A stretch of DNA of 64,000 nucleotides from Oryzomonas japonica (GTDB lineage Bacteria; Desulfobacterota; Desulfuromonadia; Geobacterales; Pseudopelobacteraceae): the NCBI RefSeq assembly GCF_008802365.1, contig NZ_VZQZ01000006.1, forward strand, positions 62,001-126,000, given 5' to 3'. The number at the start of each line of letters is the position of its first letter. The stretch's first letter is position 1. Position numbers and translations under genes: made by a program. The notes below the pieces were generated by a model. It had not been told where the DNA came from, made no database searches, and worked only from the letters and a program-made list of their open reading frames with translations. Below, piece after piece: positions 50,869 to 57,640 of the stretch.

Positions 50869-50913
50869 AATAAAACCCGGCCGGATGCCCGGTTTGTCAG
50901 GCCGGGTTTTATT
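50869..50913. promoter_or_regulatory. Strong inverted repeat upstream of the ACT-like gene
   Basis: AATAAAACCCGGCC and GGCCGGGTTTTATT, a perfect 14-bp pair around a 17-nt loop that itself contains CCCGG. It lies 63 bp before the start codon. It could be a terminator or attenuator in either direction (TTTTATT on the plus side). The rest of 50692-50868 shows no gene. Confidence 0.55.
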
Positions 50914-50976
50914 CAAATGCACATCGGTAAGCAAATTGCATTCTTCATTTTAAAAAGCAACGAAGCGAGGCAGCCA

Positions 50977-51570
50977 ATGACGACGAGCAGCTTTACGACC
51001 GACAGCTCCCGGCACCATGTATCTCCCGGAAAGAATCTCGAGTACGCCATCAGGCCCCAGGGGGGAACGGCGCTCCTGGAACTCAACGGGGTCCTCTCGT
51101 CGGGCTGGGCCGGTTCCCTGGCGTCAGCCCTCACGCTGCAGGATATCAGCATCATCCGGGGGAGCGCCGTCAAGACCAGCGCCCTCAAGTGGTCGGCTCA
51201 GTTCGAGATCAAGCCGTGCACGGCTCGCCCGGAAAGCCTGGCCTCCCTGGATGTCCCGTCCATATTCAATACATCGGCGAATTACAAATCCGCACCCGCC
51301 ATCAGCTTGAAGGATTATCATCTGGAAGTCTCGTCGCGCCACGGCGGCTCGCTCTACGCCAGGATCGTGGGGGCCGACAAGATCGGTTTTCTGGTGGGGA
51401 TACTGCGGCAGCTCAGCTATTTTTCCCTGTTCCCGGTGGAGATGAAGCTCGAGACCGAGGGGCTGACCGCATCGGACCATTTTTGGCTCAAACGGATCGG
51501 CAACGTGCAGCCGACGTCGGAGGATATCGCAAATATCCAGGAGAGCCTGTTCGGGTTGCTGGCCGCCTAG
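50977..51570 (+). CDS. ACT-like two-domain protein of unknown function
   Basis: 197 residues, soluble. The N-terminal domain has the pattern NLEYAIRPQGGTALLELNGV followed by LTLQDISIIRGSAVKT. The C-terminal domain has HGGSLYARIVGADKIGFLVGIL with LRQLSYFSLFPVEMKLETEG. The 'ADKIGFLVGIL..L' phrase is ACT-like, as in amino-acid-sensing regulatory domains such as those of GlnD. No enzyme domain is attached. ATG 50977 with GCGAGG is chosen over an upstream ATG at 50917 inside the leader. It is followed by a strong terminator, so it is monocistronic. Confidence 0.65.
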   Translation: MTTSSFTTDSSRHHVSPGKNLEYAIRPQGGTALLELNGVLSSGWAGSLASALTLQDISIIRGSAVKTSALKWSAQFEIKPCTARPESLASLDVPSIFNTSANYKSAPAISLKDYHLEVSSRHGGSLYARIVGADKIGFLVGILRQLSYFSLFPVEMKLETEGLTASDHFWLKRIGNVQPTSEDIANIQESLFGLLAA

Positions 51571-51592
51571 TGCGCCCCACACCCAGCAAAGC

Positions 51593-51634
51593 ATAAGAAA
51601 AGCCCCGTTCCTTTCGAAACGGGGCTTTTCTTAT
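51593..51634. terminator. Bidirectional terminator after the ACT-like gene
   Basis: ATAAGAAAAGCCCCGTT pairs perfectly with AACGGGGCTTTTCTTAT around an 8-nt loop. The A/T flanks give U-runs on both strands. Confidence 0.9.
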
Positions 51635-51686
51635 GGTACGTATAACAAGTGGGTTCCTACTTACTGCAGTCTGTTTTTTGTTTGCC

Positions 51687-52067
51687 TTATGCCTTTTGGA
51701 TAGGCGGTTCCAAGCCCTTGCGGGGTTGCAACCTGACCGCCTTGGGGGTCACCGGACAGACATATTCGCAGGTGCCGCAGCCGGTGCATCTGGTCTCGTC
51801 GATCCTGATCCCTTCACCCATTACCACGGTGATGGCCTGGAGTTCGCACCGTTCGAAACAGGCGAAGCAGCCGCAGTTCTTGGCCAGGCACCGCTCGTTA
51901 CTGGCCACCGCCCGCATATTTTCCTCCCCGCCCGGGACGAAATCGGCGGTGTCGCGGATGGTGGGCCGTTCAGGTTCCGACTCCTTCAGGGCGCCGCTGA
52001 CCGTGGTGATCGCCTCGCCCAGGGAGTACAGGCTCTTTTTGAAAAATTCCTTGCGGCTGATGTCCAT
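51687..52067 (-). CDS. 4Fe-4S ferredoxin-type protein (NapF/NapG-like)
   Basis: 126 residues. N-terminus MDISRKEFFKKSLYSLGEA resembles a weak Tat-type leader (S-R-K-E-F-F). Two Cys motifs, CLAKNCGCFACFERC (about 60-74) and CTGCGTCEYVCP (about 93-104), suit two [4Fe-4S] clusters. This is the size and shape of NapF/NapG-like ferredoxins linked to nitrate or nitrite reduction. It lies downstream of the nrfA terminator, so it has its own transcription or low read-through. Which redox partner it serves is not shown. Confidence 0.75.
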   Translation of the reverse strand: MDISRKEFFKKSLYSLGEAITTVSGALKESEPERPTIRDTADFVPGGEENMRAVASNERCLAKNCGCFACFERCELQAITVVMGEGIRIDETRCTGCGTCEYVCPVTPKAVRLQPRKGLEPPIQKA

Positions 52068-52218
52068 TGCTGTGTCTCTGTTTTCCTTTTATGTCACGCC
52101 AGGAATCTCTCCGCTGGCGTTGTCTGCCATCGCACAGGGGCAGACGATCATACTGTGAATATAATGGCACGAGTGAGGGTTCCAATGGTAGAAGTTTTTA
52201 AGGCCTGGACAGCCAAAA

Positions 52219-52255
52219 ACGAAAGCCCCGCGGCTGTTGACCGCGGGGCTTTCGT
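52219..52255 (-). terminator. Rho-independent terminator after nrfA
   Basis: On the minus strand: ACGAAAGCCCCGCGG, 7-nt loop, CCGCGGGGCTTTCGT, then TTTTTGG. A perfect 15-bp stem 20 bp after the nrfA stop codon; it ends the nap-nrf operon. Confidence 0.92.
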
Positions 52256-52275
52256 CTCACACATGGTACGGAAGC

Positions 52276-53739
52276 CTAGAAACGATTCTGGACACCGCTT
52301 GGATCGGGCAGTTCCAGTTCCTTGCGGAACTTCAGCTTACCTGCCCCCCGGTCGTTGAGGTATTTGGCAAGCTCGAGATCAACCTTGGCCGGGACGCTTA
52401 CTCCCGCCTGCGCCAGTGCCTGACGGAGCAGCCCTTCCGCCTTGGTGGCAAAGGCAACCGAGTCTCCCAGCACCCGCATGGACTCGCTGGGGTTGTGGAA
52501 GCCCACCGAGTTCTCCGCGCCGATAAAGGTGCAGCGGTAGAAAGCCTCTTCGTAGTATTCCTTCGCCTTGTCGTAGAGCCCCTTATCGATGGTCTTGCCG
52601 GCCGCCTGGGCCTTGTGGGTCATCTCAAAGAGTTTGGCCACGGTGGCCGTTGCATAACCGGCACGTATCTGCAGGGAAACGGTCCGGTCCTGGATGGCGA
52701 TGACCTGGCCCTTGAGCCATTCCGGGCTCTCCGCATGGCACTGTAGGCAACCCTTCAGGCCGTTTTTCAGCGGGCTCGTGATGCGATGGTCGGATGCCTT
52801 GTGGGAACCGACCTTGGTGTACGGCATATGGCAATCGGCACAGGACGCCCCCGCTTTCCAGTGCACGCTGTTGTTGGAGAAAAGTTCATATTCGGGATGG
52901 CGGATGAATCCCAGCTTGAAACCGGTAACGGTTTGTTTCCACTCGCCGTAGGAAGGGTCGCTCTGAATCTTCTTGATGATATTTTCGATGGTGATATTGC
53001 CGAGCTTGCTTCCCTGCCAGGGGAAGAACACCCCGGTTGAATGCATCTCCTTGTCCTTGGGGATGACATAGGTAACATGACACTGGGCACAGACAAGGGT
53101 CCGTTTCGTCTGATGATCGAGCTTGGTGGTATCCACACCTATGTCGCGAAGTGCAGCGCCGAGGGTGAAATCCCGGGAGAGCATCAGGGACATGTCCTTG
53201 TTGTTGTGGCAATCGCTGCAGGCCACGCTGAGGGTGGCGTTCTTCTGATCGGGGATCTTGGCCAGGACCTCCTTGTAGGGCGTCTTGTAGTAGTCGGCGC
53301 CCATGGTTTTCACGAGATGATTGACGTAAGGGGTCTTGCAGGTGAGACAGACGCCGCCGGCCTTGACACGCGATGCATCGATATCGAGCTGGTCCTGCAC
53401 CATGTGTGAATGGCCGCGGGGTTCGTTATACCCGATGCCGAAACCCCAGCCGTTAAAGAGCAGGGCAAGGTACGGATATTCGGAGAGCTTGTCGACCATG
53501 GATTTAGGGTTGTCGTTCCCTCTTTTGTATTTGCTCAGGCCGGGCGTCTCCGGCGCATCGGCGGTTTTTTTCCACATTTCGTATTCGACCGGGTACGCTT
53601 TTCCCCACTCTGCCGGATCGATCGTGCCGTCCGCGATCTGTACCGTTTTCACCTGCTCGGCCTTTTGCGGAGAACAGCCGCCGGCGAACAACCCCATACC
53701 TGCCGCAGCAACCACAAAAACCACAGTTCTCATCTTCAT
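52276..53739 (-). CDS. nrfA: Ammonia-forming pentaheme nitrite reductase NrfA
   Basis: 487 residues with a lipoprotein-style signal (GLFAGGCSPQ). It has the catalytic heme motif CLTCK (the NrfA hallmark, Lys ligand) and four CxxCH motifs: CSDCH, CAQCH, CADCH, CLQCH. The region that in most NrfA is K-x-Q-H-P-E-Y reads GFIRHPEYELF, with Arg280 replacing Gln. This is as described for the calcium-independent Geobacter lovleyi subclass. It reduces nitrite to ammonium with six electrons. NrfH, encoded 24 bp upstream, is the electron donor and membrane anchor. Confidence 0.96.
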   Translation of the reverse strand: MKMRTVVFVVAAAGMGLFAGGCSPQKAEQVKTVQIADGTIDPAEWGKAYPVEYEMWKKTADAPETPGLSKYKRGNDNPKSMVDKLSEYPYLALLFNGWGFGIGYNEPRGHSHMVQDQLDIDASRVKAGGVCLTCKTPYVNHLVKTMGADYYKTPYKEVLAKIPDQKNATLSVACSDCHNNKDMSLMLSRDFTLGAALRDIGVDTTKLDHQTKRTLVCAQCHVTYVIPKDKEMHSTGVFFPWQGSKLGNITIENIIKKIQSDPSYGEWKQTVTGFKLGFIRHPEYELFSNNSVHWKAGASCADCHMPYTKVGSHKASDHRITSPLKNGLKGCLQCHAESPEWLKGQVIAIQDRTVSLQIRAGYATATVAKLFEMTHKAQAAGKTIDKGLYDKAKEYYEEAFYRCTFIGAENSVGFHNPSESMRVLGDSVAFATKAEGLLRQALAQAGVSVPAKVDLELAKYLNDRGAGKLKFRKELELPDPSGVQNRF

Positions 53740-53763
53740 TGGTGTACCCCCTTTTGTTTTATA

Positions 53764-54228
53764 TTAGAGTGTCTCTATTGCGCCGCTGCGTAAATGGGTA
53801 ATGCTGCGATGGCAACTCCAGCATTTTTGTTCCGTATTGATCATGGAAACCAATTCTTCGTGGCATCTGATACAGTTTGCCTGGAGTACCTTTGCCCCAT
53901 GTTCGGAAAGTGTGATCCGTTCCGGGGTGTGGCCGGAATAGAAGAAGATCGCGTCCTTCATGCCGTCGATGGACTTCCAGACGTAATGAATCGCCAGGTT
54001 CTCATTCGGCAGATGACAATCGACACAGCGGTTTCTGCGGTGCGCTCCGGCATGCAGGAAGGCGGTATGCTCGCTCTCCATGACATGGCATCCCGCGCAA
54101 AAACCGGGAGAGTCGGATTTTGCCAGTAGCTGGGGTGGTCCCACCAACAGGAACGCAACCACCAACAGTGCGGCAACACCGGCAAGGCTCAGGACTACCC
54201 ACTGTTTCCCGCTCAAAATACTCGACAT
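53764..54228 (-). CDS. nrfH: NrfH tetraheme membrane cytochrome
   Basis: 154 residues. N-terminal helix WVVLSLAGVAALLVVAFLLV and four CxxCH motifs: CAGCH (in FCAGCHVMES), CVDCH, CIRCH and CWSCH. It belongs to the NapC/NrfH quinol dehydrogenase family and passes electrons from menaquinol to NrfA. No other NapC-like gene is in the window, so it may serve NapAB as well. ATG 54228 follows GGGTGGGAGC. It lies between napB and nrfA in one operon. Confidence 0.95.
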   Translation of the reverse strand: MSSILSGKQWVVLSLAGVAALLVVAFLLVGPPQLLAKSDSPGFCAGCHVMESEHTAFLHAGAHRRNRCVDCHLPNENLAIHYVWKSIDGMKDAIFFYSGHTPERITLSEHGAKVLQANCIRCHEELVSMINTEQKCWSCHRSITHLRSGAIETL

Positions 54229-54316
54229 GCTCCCACCCCCTCCCATCGCTCTTTTTTCATTTTATCCCTCTGTTGCGCACGTCCGTTCGTTTCGGGGAGT
54301 CCCCTACGGTTGATGT

Positions 54317-54619
54317 TCATTGCCGTGTCTTTGCCTTTGTTTCGGGTGTTTTCGCGTTCATCTCGCTCCTGACATGGCACTGAGTGCAATTGAGGCGGGT
54401 GGGGTGGGGCGTCACGGGCGCCCCCTTCAGGCCGGTTTCGTGGCAGGCCAGGCACGCCGTGCCGTTGGCGTTGTCCGCCACAAAATGGGGGATCATCGGC
54501 GGCGCGTCTTCGGCGCTACGGGCATCGGCCTCGTAATTTTCCTGCTCCTGGGCCAATGCCGGGAGCGCCAGGGCGACAACGCAGGCGACCAGGGCCGGAA
54601 TCCTGAGCAAAGCTTTCAT
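54317..54619 (-). CDS. napB: Small diheme cytochrome, NapB-type subunit of periplasmic nitrate reductase
   Basis: 100 residues with a signal peptide (LLRIPALVACVVALALPALA). Two CxxCH motifs: CLACH near residue 56 and CTQCHV near 77, with NapB phrases MIPHFVAD before the first and GAPVTPHPTRLNCTQCHV across the second. It is shorter than E. coli NapB (about 150) but keeps the heme core. It passes electrons to NapA. ATG 54619 follows AGGAGG. It lies 32 bp after a repeat element that separates it from napA. Confidence 0.85.
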   Translation of the reverse strand: MKALLRIPALVACVVALALPALAQEQENYEADARSAEDAPPMIPHFVADNANGTACLACHETGLKGAPVTPHPTRLNCTQCHVRSEMNAKTPETKAKTRQ

Positions 54620-54651
54620 GGGTAACCTCCTACTGGGATTAAGAATCAATA

Positions 54652-54775
54652 TCTGCCACAGAGACACGGAGACACAGAGATTCACAGAGAAAGGCACAAC
54701 ATTTTTGGGGTAAGCCAAGAATCGCTGCTCATTTGTGTGCCTTACGCATGGTTTTCTCTGTGTCTCCGTGGCAGA
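54652..54775. repeat. Stop-codon-adjacent terminal-inverted-repeat element, copy 7
   Basis: 124 bp, TCTGCCACAGAGACACGGAG to CTCTGTGTCTCCGTGGCAGA. It lies between napA and napB, starting 21 bp after the napA stop codon, the largest gap of the seven. Middle: GGGGTAAGCCAAGAATC. Confidence 0.9.
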
Positions 54776-54796
54776 TTGTCTTTGTTCTTTTCGGCC

Positions 54797-57115
54797 TCAC
54801 GCCTTTTCGATCTTGACCGCGCACTTCTTGAAGTCCGGCTCACCGGAGATGGGGCAGTAGGCGTCGATGCACAACTCGTTGATCAGCTTGCCCTCGTCGA
54901 AGAAGGCTACGAAGATGTTGCCTTCTTCGGCCTTGCTGCGGCCGTTCAACTCCACCGGCAGTACGATGGAGCCGCGCCGGGAGGAAATTTTCACCTTTTG
55001 GAGGTTTTGGACGCCGAGCCGTTTGGCGTCGTCGGGGTGCATCTCGCACACCGCGGCGGGGTAGGCGCGCTTGAGTTCCGGCACGCGGCCGGTCATGGTG
55101 CCGGTGTGCCAGTGTTCCAGCACGCGGCCGGTGCAGAGCCAGAACGGGTAGTGCTTGTCGGGCACCTCGGGCGCCGGTTCATAGGGGCGGGCCCAGATGA
55201 CCGCTTTGTAGTGGTCGGGCTTGTTCTTATAAAACTTGATCCCCTCCCCCTGCTTCACATAGGGGTCGTGGCCTTCGGCGTAGCGCCAGAGGGTCTCCTT
55301 GCCGTTCACCACCGGCCAGCGCAGGCCGCGGGTCGTGGCATAGGTCGCGTAGGGCGCCAGATCCTTGCCCTGCCCCTCGTTGAATTTGCGGTACTCCTCC
55401 CACATCTCCCGTTCCACCTCCTTGTAGGGAAAGAGGTTGCCGTGGCCGAGGCGCCGGGCCAGTTCCATGGTCTGCCACAGGTCGCTTCGGGCCTCGCCCG
55501 GGGCGTCCACCAGCTTGAACCACTGCTGGGTGCGGCGCTCGGCATTGCCGAAGACCCCCTCCTTCTCGACCCACGAGGCCGAGGGGAGGATCACGTCGGC
55601 CAGTTCCGTGGAGCGGGTCGGGTAGATGTCCGAGACGATCACGAAACGGCCATCCCCCTTCCGGGCACCCGTGCGGTAGCGGCTCAGGTTGGGGAGGGAT
55701 TGGAACGGGTTGGTGACCTGGACCCAGACCACCTTGATGTCCCCCCGGTCCAGGGCGCGGAACATCTCCGTGGCGTTGTAGGTCGGTTTGGCGGGGATCT
55801 TCTTGGGATCGACGCCCCATATTTTTGCGGTTTTCTCCCGGTGCTCGGGATTCGTGACCACCATGTCGGCAGGAAGGCGGTGGGTAAAGGTGCCGACCTC
55901 GCGCGTCGTGCCGCAGGCCGAGGGCTGGCCGGTCAGGGACATGGGGTTTTCTCCCGGCTTGCAGATCTTGCCGGTCAGCAGGTGGACGTTGTAGACCAGG
56001 TTGTTGACCCAGGTGCCGCGGGTATGCTGGTTGAAGCCCATGGTCCAGAGGGAAGTGACCTTGCGCTTCCTGTCGGCGTACAGGTGGGCCAACTCCACGA
56101 TGGTTGTGGCCGGTACTCCCGAGATAGCGGCGACGTATTCCGGGGTATAGGGTTTGAGAAACGCCGCGTACTCGTCAAAGCCGATCAGTTTCGGCTCGTC
56201 GGCGAACTTGAATTTGTCCTCCAGGCCGTAGCCGATATTTTCCTTGCCCCTTTTGAAGACGACATGTTCCTTGATGAATTGCTCGTCGTAGAGCTTGTCG
56301 CGGATGATGACGTGGGCGATGGCGTTCAGGAGCGCCAGGTCGGTCTGGGGGGTGAACCGGACGTACTGGTCGGCCATCTGGGAGGTGCGGGTGTGGCGGG
56401 TGCCGAAATCGATGATCTTGACCTTGGGGTTTTTTAGGCGGTTGTCGATCATGCGGGAGAAGAGGATCGGGTGACACTCGGCCATGTTGGCGCCCCACAG
56501 GAAGTAGGTGTCACCCAGGTCCAGGTCGTCGTAGCACCCCATGGGTTCGTCGCTGGCAAAGGTGGTCATGAGCCCGGTCACGGCCGAGGCCATACAGAGC
56601 CGGGCGTTGGGTTCGATGTTGTTGGTGCCGATGCCCCCCTTGAAGAGTTTGCTGGCGGCGTATCCCTCGAAGACGGTCCATTGGCCGGAGCCGTACATGG
56701 CCACCGAATCGGGGCCGTGCTTCGCGATGGCCTCCTTGAACTTCGAGGCGATGAGAGTCATGGCCTCGTCCCAGGAGGCCTCAACCATGGTGTCACCCTT
56801 GCGGATGAGCGGCTTGGTCAGGCGGTCCGTGCCATAGAGGACCTTGGAGAGGAAATAGCCCTTGATACAGTTGAGCCCACGGTTGACCGGGGCCTGGGGG
56901 TCCCCTTTCGTGGCGACGATCCTGCCGTTTTTAACGCCGACCAGTACGCCGCAGCCGGTTCCGCAGAAGCGGCAGGGGGCCTTGCCCCAGGTGATGCCGC
57001 TCTCCGCCGCTGCCGCATCCTTGGGGCGCAGGGGGCTCAGCGCCGCTGCGCCGGCCGCGGCAAATGCGGCCGCGGCCGCGCTGCTTTTGAGAAAATCACG
57101 TCTGGAAAGTTCCAT
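54797..57115 (-). CDS. napA: Periplasmic nitrate reductase catalytic subunit NapA
   Basis: 772 residues. Tat signal SRRDFLKSSAAAAAFAAAG, the [4Fe-4S] site CRFCGTGCGV with CIKGYF, and the molybdenum Cys in DEPMGCYDDLDLGD, as in NapA (Cys, not Ser or Sec). The MGD-binding parts include LWTMGFNQHTRGTWVNNLVY (split about 400). It reduces nitrate to nitrite in the periplasm. It follows napD by 30 bp. Length is slightly below E. coli NapA (828) and like the deltaproteobacterial forms. Confidence 0.95.
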   Translation of the reverse strand: MELSRRDFLKSSAAAAAFAAAGAAALSPLRPKDAAAAESGITWGKAPCRFCGTGCGVLVGVKNGRIVATKGDPQAPVNRGLNCIKGYFLSKVLYGTDRLTKPLIRKGDTMVEASWDEAMTLIASKFKEAIAKHGPDSVAMYGSGQWTVFEGYAASKLFKGGIGTNNIEPNARLCMASAVTGLMTTFASDEPMGCYDDLDLGDTYFLWGANMAECHPILFSRMIDNRLKNPKVKIIDFGTRHTRTSQMADQYVRFTPQTDLALLNAIAHVIIRDKLYDEQFIKEHVVFKRGKENIGYGLEDKFKFADEPKLIGFDEYAAFLKPYTPEYVAAISGVPATTIVELAHLYADRKRKVTSLWTMGFNQHTRGTWVNNLVYNVHLLTGKICKPGENPMSLTGQPSACGTTREVGTFTHRLPADMVVTNPEHREKTAKIWGVDPKKIPAKPTYNATEMFRALDRGDIKVVWVQVTNPFQSLPNLSRYRTGARKGDGRFVIVSDIYPTRSTELADVILPSASWVEKEGVFGNAERRTQQWFKLVDAPGEARSDLWQTMELARRLGHGNLFPYKEVEREMWEEYRKFNEGQGKDLAPYATYATTRGLRWPVVNGKETLWRYAEGHDPYVKQGEGIKFYKNKPDHYKAVIWARPYEPAPEVPDKHYPFWLCTGRVLEHWHTGTMTGRVPELKRAYPAAVCEMHPDDAKRLGVQNLQKVKISSRRGSIVLPVELNGRSKAEEGNIFVAFFDEGKLINELCIDAYCPISGEPDFKKCAVKIEKA

Positions 57116-57145
57116 ATATTCCTCCTGTGCTGCGAAAATGCGACT

Positions 57146-57394
57146 TCAGGACGGAACCTGTTCCGTATCCTCGAAATTATGGTAGGCAAGCCTGACCGCC
57201 AGCACGCCCTCAACCTCGTGAAAGCCGGCAAACAGCCGTACCTCCCCATCAACCGTATCCGCCTCCAGGACGGCCACGATCTGCCCGTCCGGCAGCACGC
57301 CATGTACCTCGACGCCGTCAAGGGCGGCGAGTCGCTGGGCCACATCCTGGGCACACCCGTCAACACAGGTGACGACGACTCCTGAAACCGGCAT
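57146..57394 (-). CDS. napD: NapD chaperone for NapA export
   Basis: 82 residues, the size of NapD. Pattern PVSGVVVTCVDGCAQDVAQRL, then EVHGVLPDGQIVAVLE and VEGVLAVRLAYHNFED, typical of this ferredoxin-fold protein. It binds the NapA Tat signal to hold export until cofactor insertion. It is the first gene of the napD-napA-napB-nrfH-nrfA operon, with a predicted sigma-54 promoter about 110 bp upstream. Confidence 0.9.
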   Translation of the reverse strand: MPVSGVVVTCVDGCAQDVAQRLAALDGVEVHGVLPDGQIVAVLEADTVDGEVRLFAGFHEVEGVLAVRLAYHNFEDTEQVPS

Positions 57395-57502
57395 AAATGC
57401 TCCTTGATAATATTGTTACCTAGCGTGTGGGGGTACGAACCCAAGTGTATCACCGGAATAATTCCTGGCAATGCGGGGGGAACCCCATCCGGAGAACAGA
57501 CT

Positions 57503-57518
57503 TACATGGAGCGTGCCA
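57503..57518 (-). promoter_or_regulatory. Possible sigma-54 promoter for the nap-nrf operon
   Basis: On the minus strand TGGCAC-GCTCC-ATGTA: perfect -24, poor -12. The neighbouring sigma-54 activator gene and the upstream inverted repeats raise its credibility. Expected start near 57491, leaving a leader of about 97 nt before napD. Confidence 0.45.
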
Positions 57519-57599
57519 GGGAGAGGGGTAATAAATAACTATCCGTAAACACACACTTATTTTTGAGAGAGGGGGGGAAGTTGAGGAGGTGTGGCGGGA

Positions 57600-57640
57600 G
57601 AATGTTACTTTAGGGTAACATTCGTGTAACGTTTGTTACC
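57600..57640. promoter_or_regulatory. GTTAC/GTAAC repeats between napD and its activator gene
   Basis: GTTAC-TTTAGG-GTAAC (57604-57619) lies within a perfect GAATGTTAC / GGTAACATTC hairpin-like pair and is followed by GTAAC-GTTT-GTTAC (57626-57639). The first form, GTTAC-N6-GTAAC, recurs at 59019-59034 just upstream of the activator gene, so it may be the activator's site. Alternatively GGTAACATTCG-TGTAACGTTTG is an 11-bp direct repeat very like the Pho boxes at 9784. Both readings are possible. Confidence 0.5.

Noticed and set aside
54620-54718. N-terminal extension of the NapB-type protein
   Set aside because: It is encoded by the repeat element (NLCVSVSLWQ) and precedes a good AGGAGG-ATG start with a proper signal peptide.
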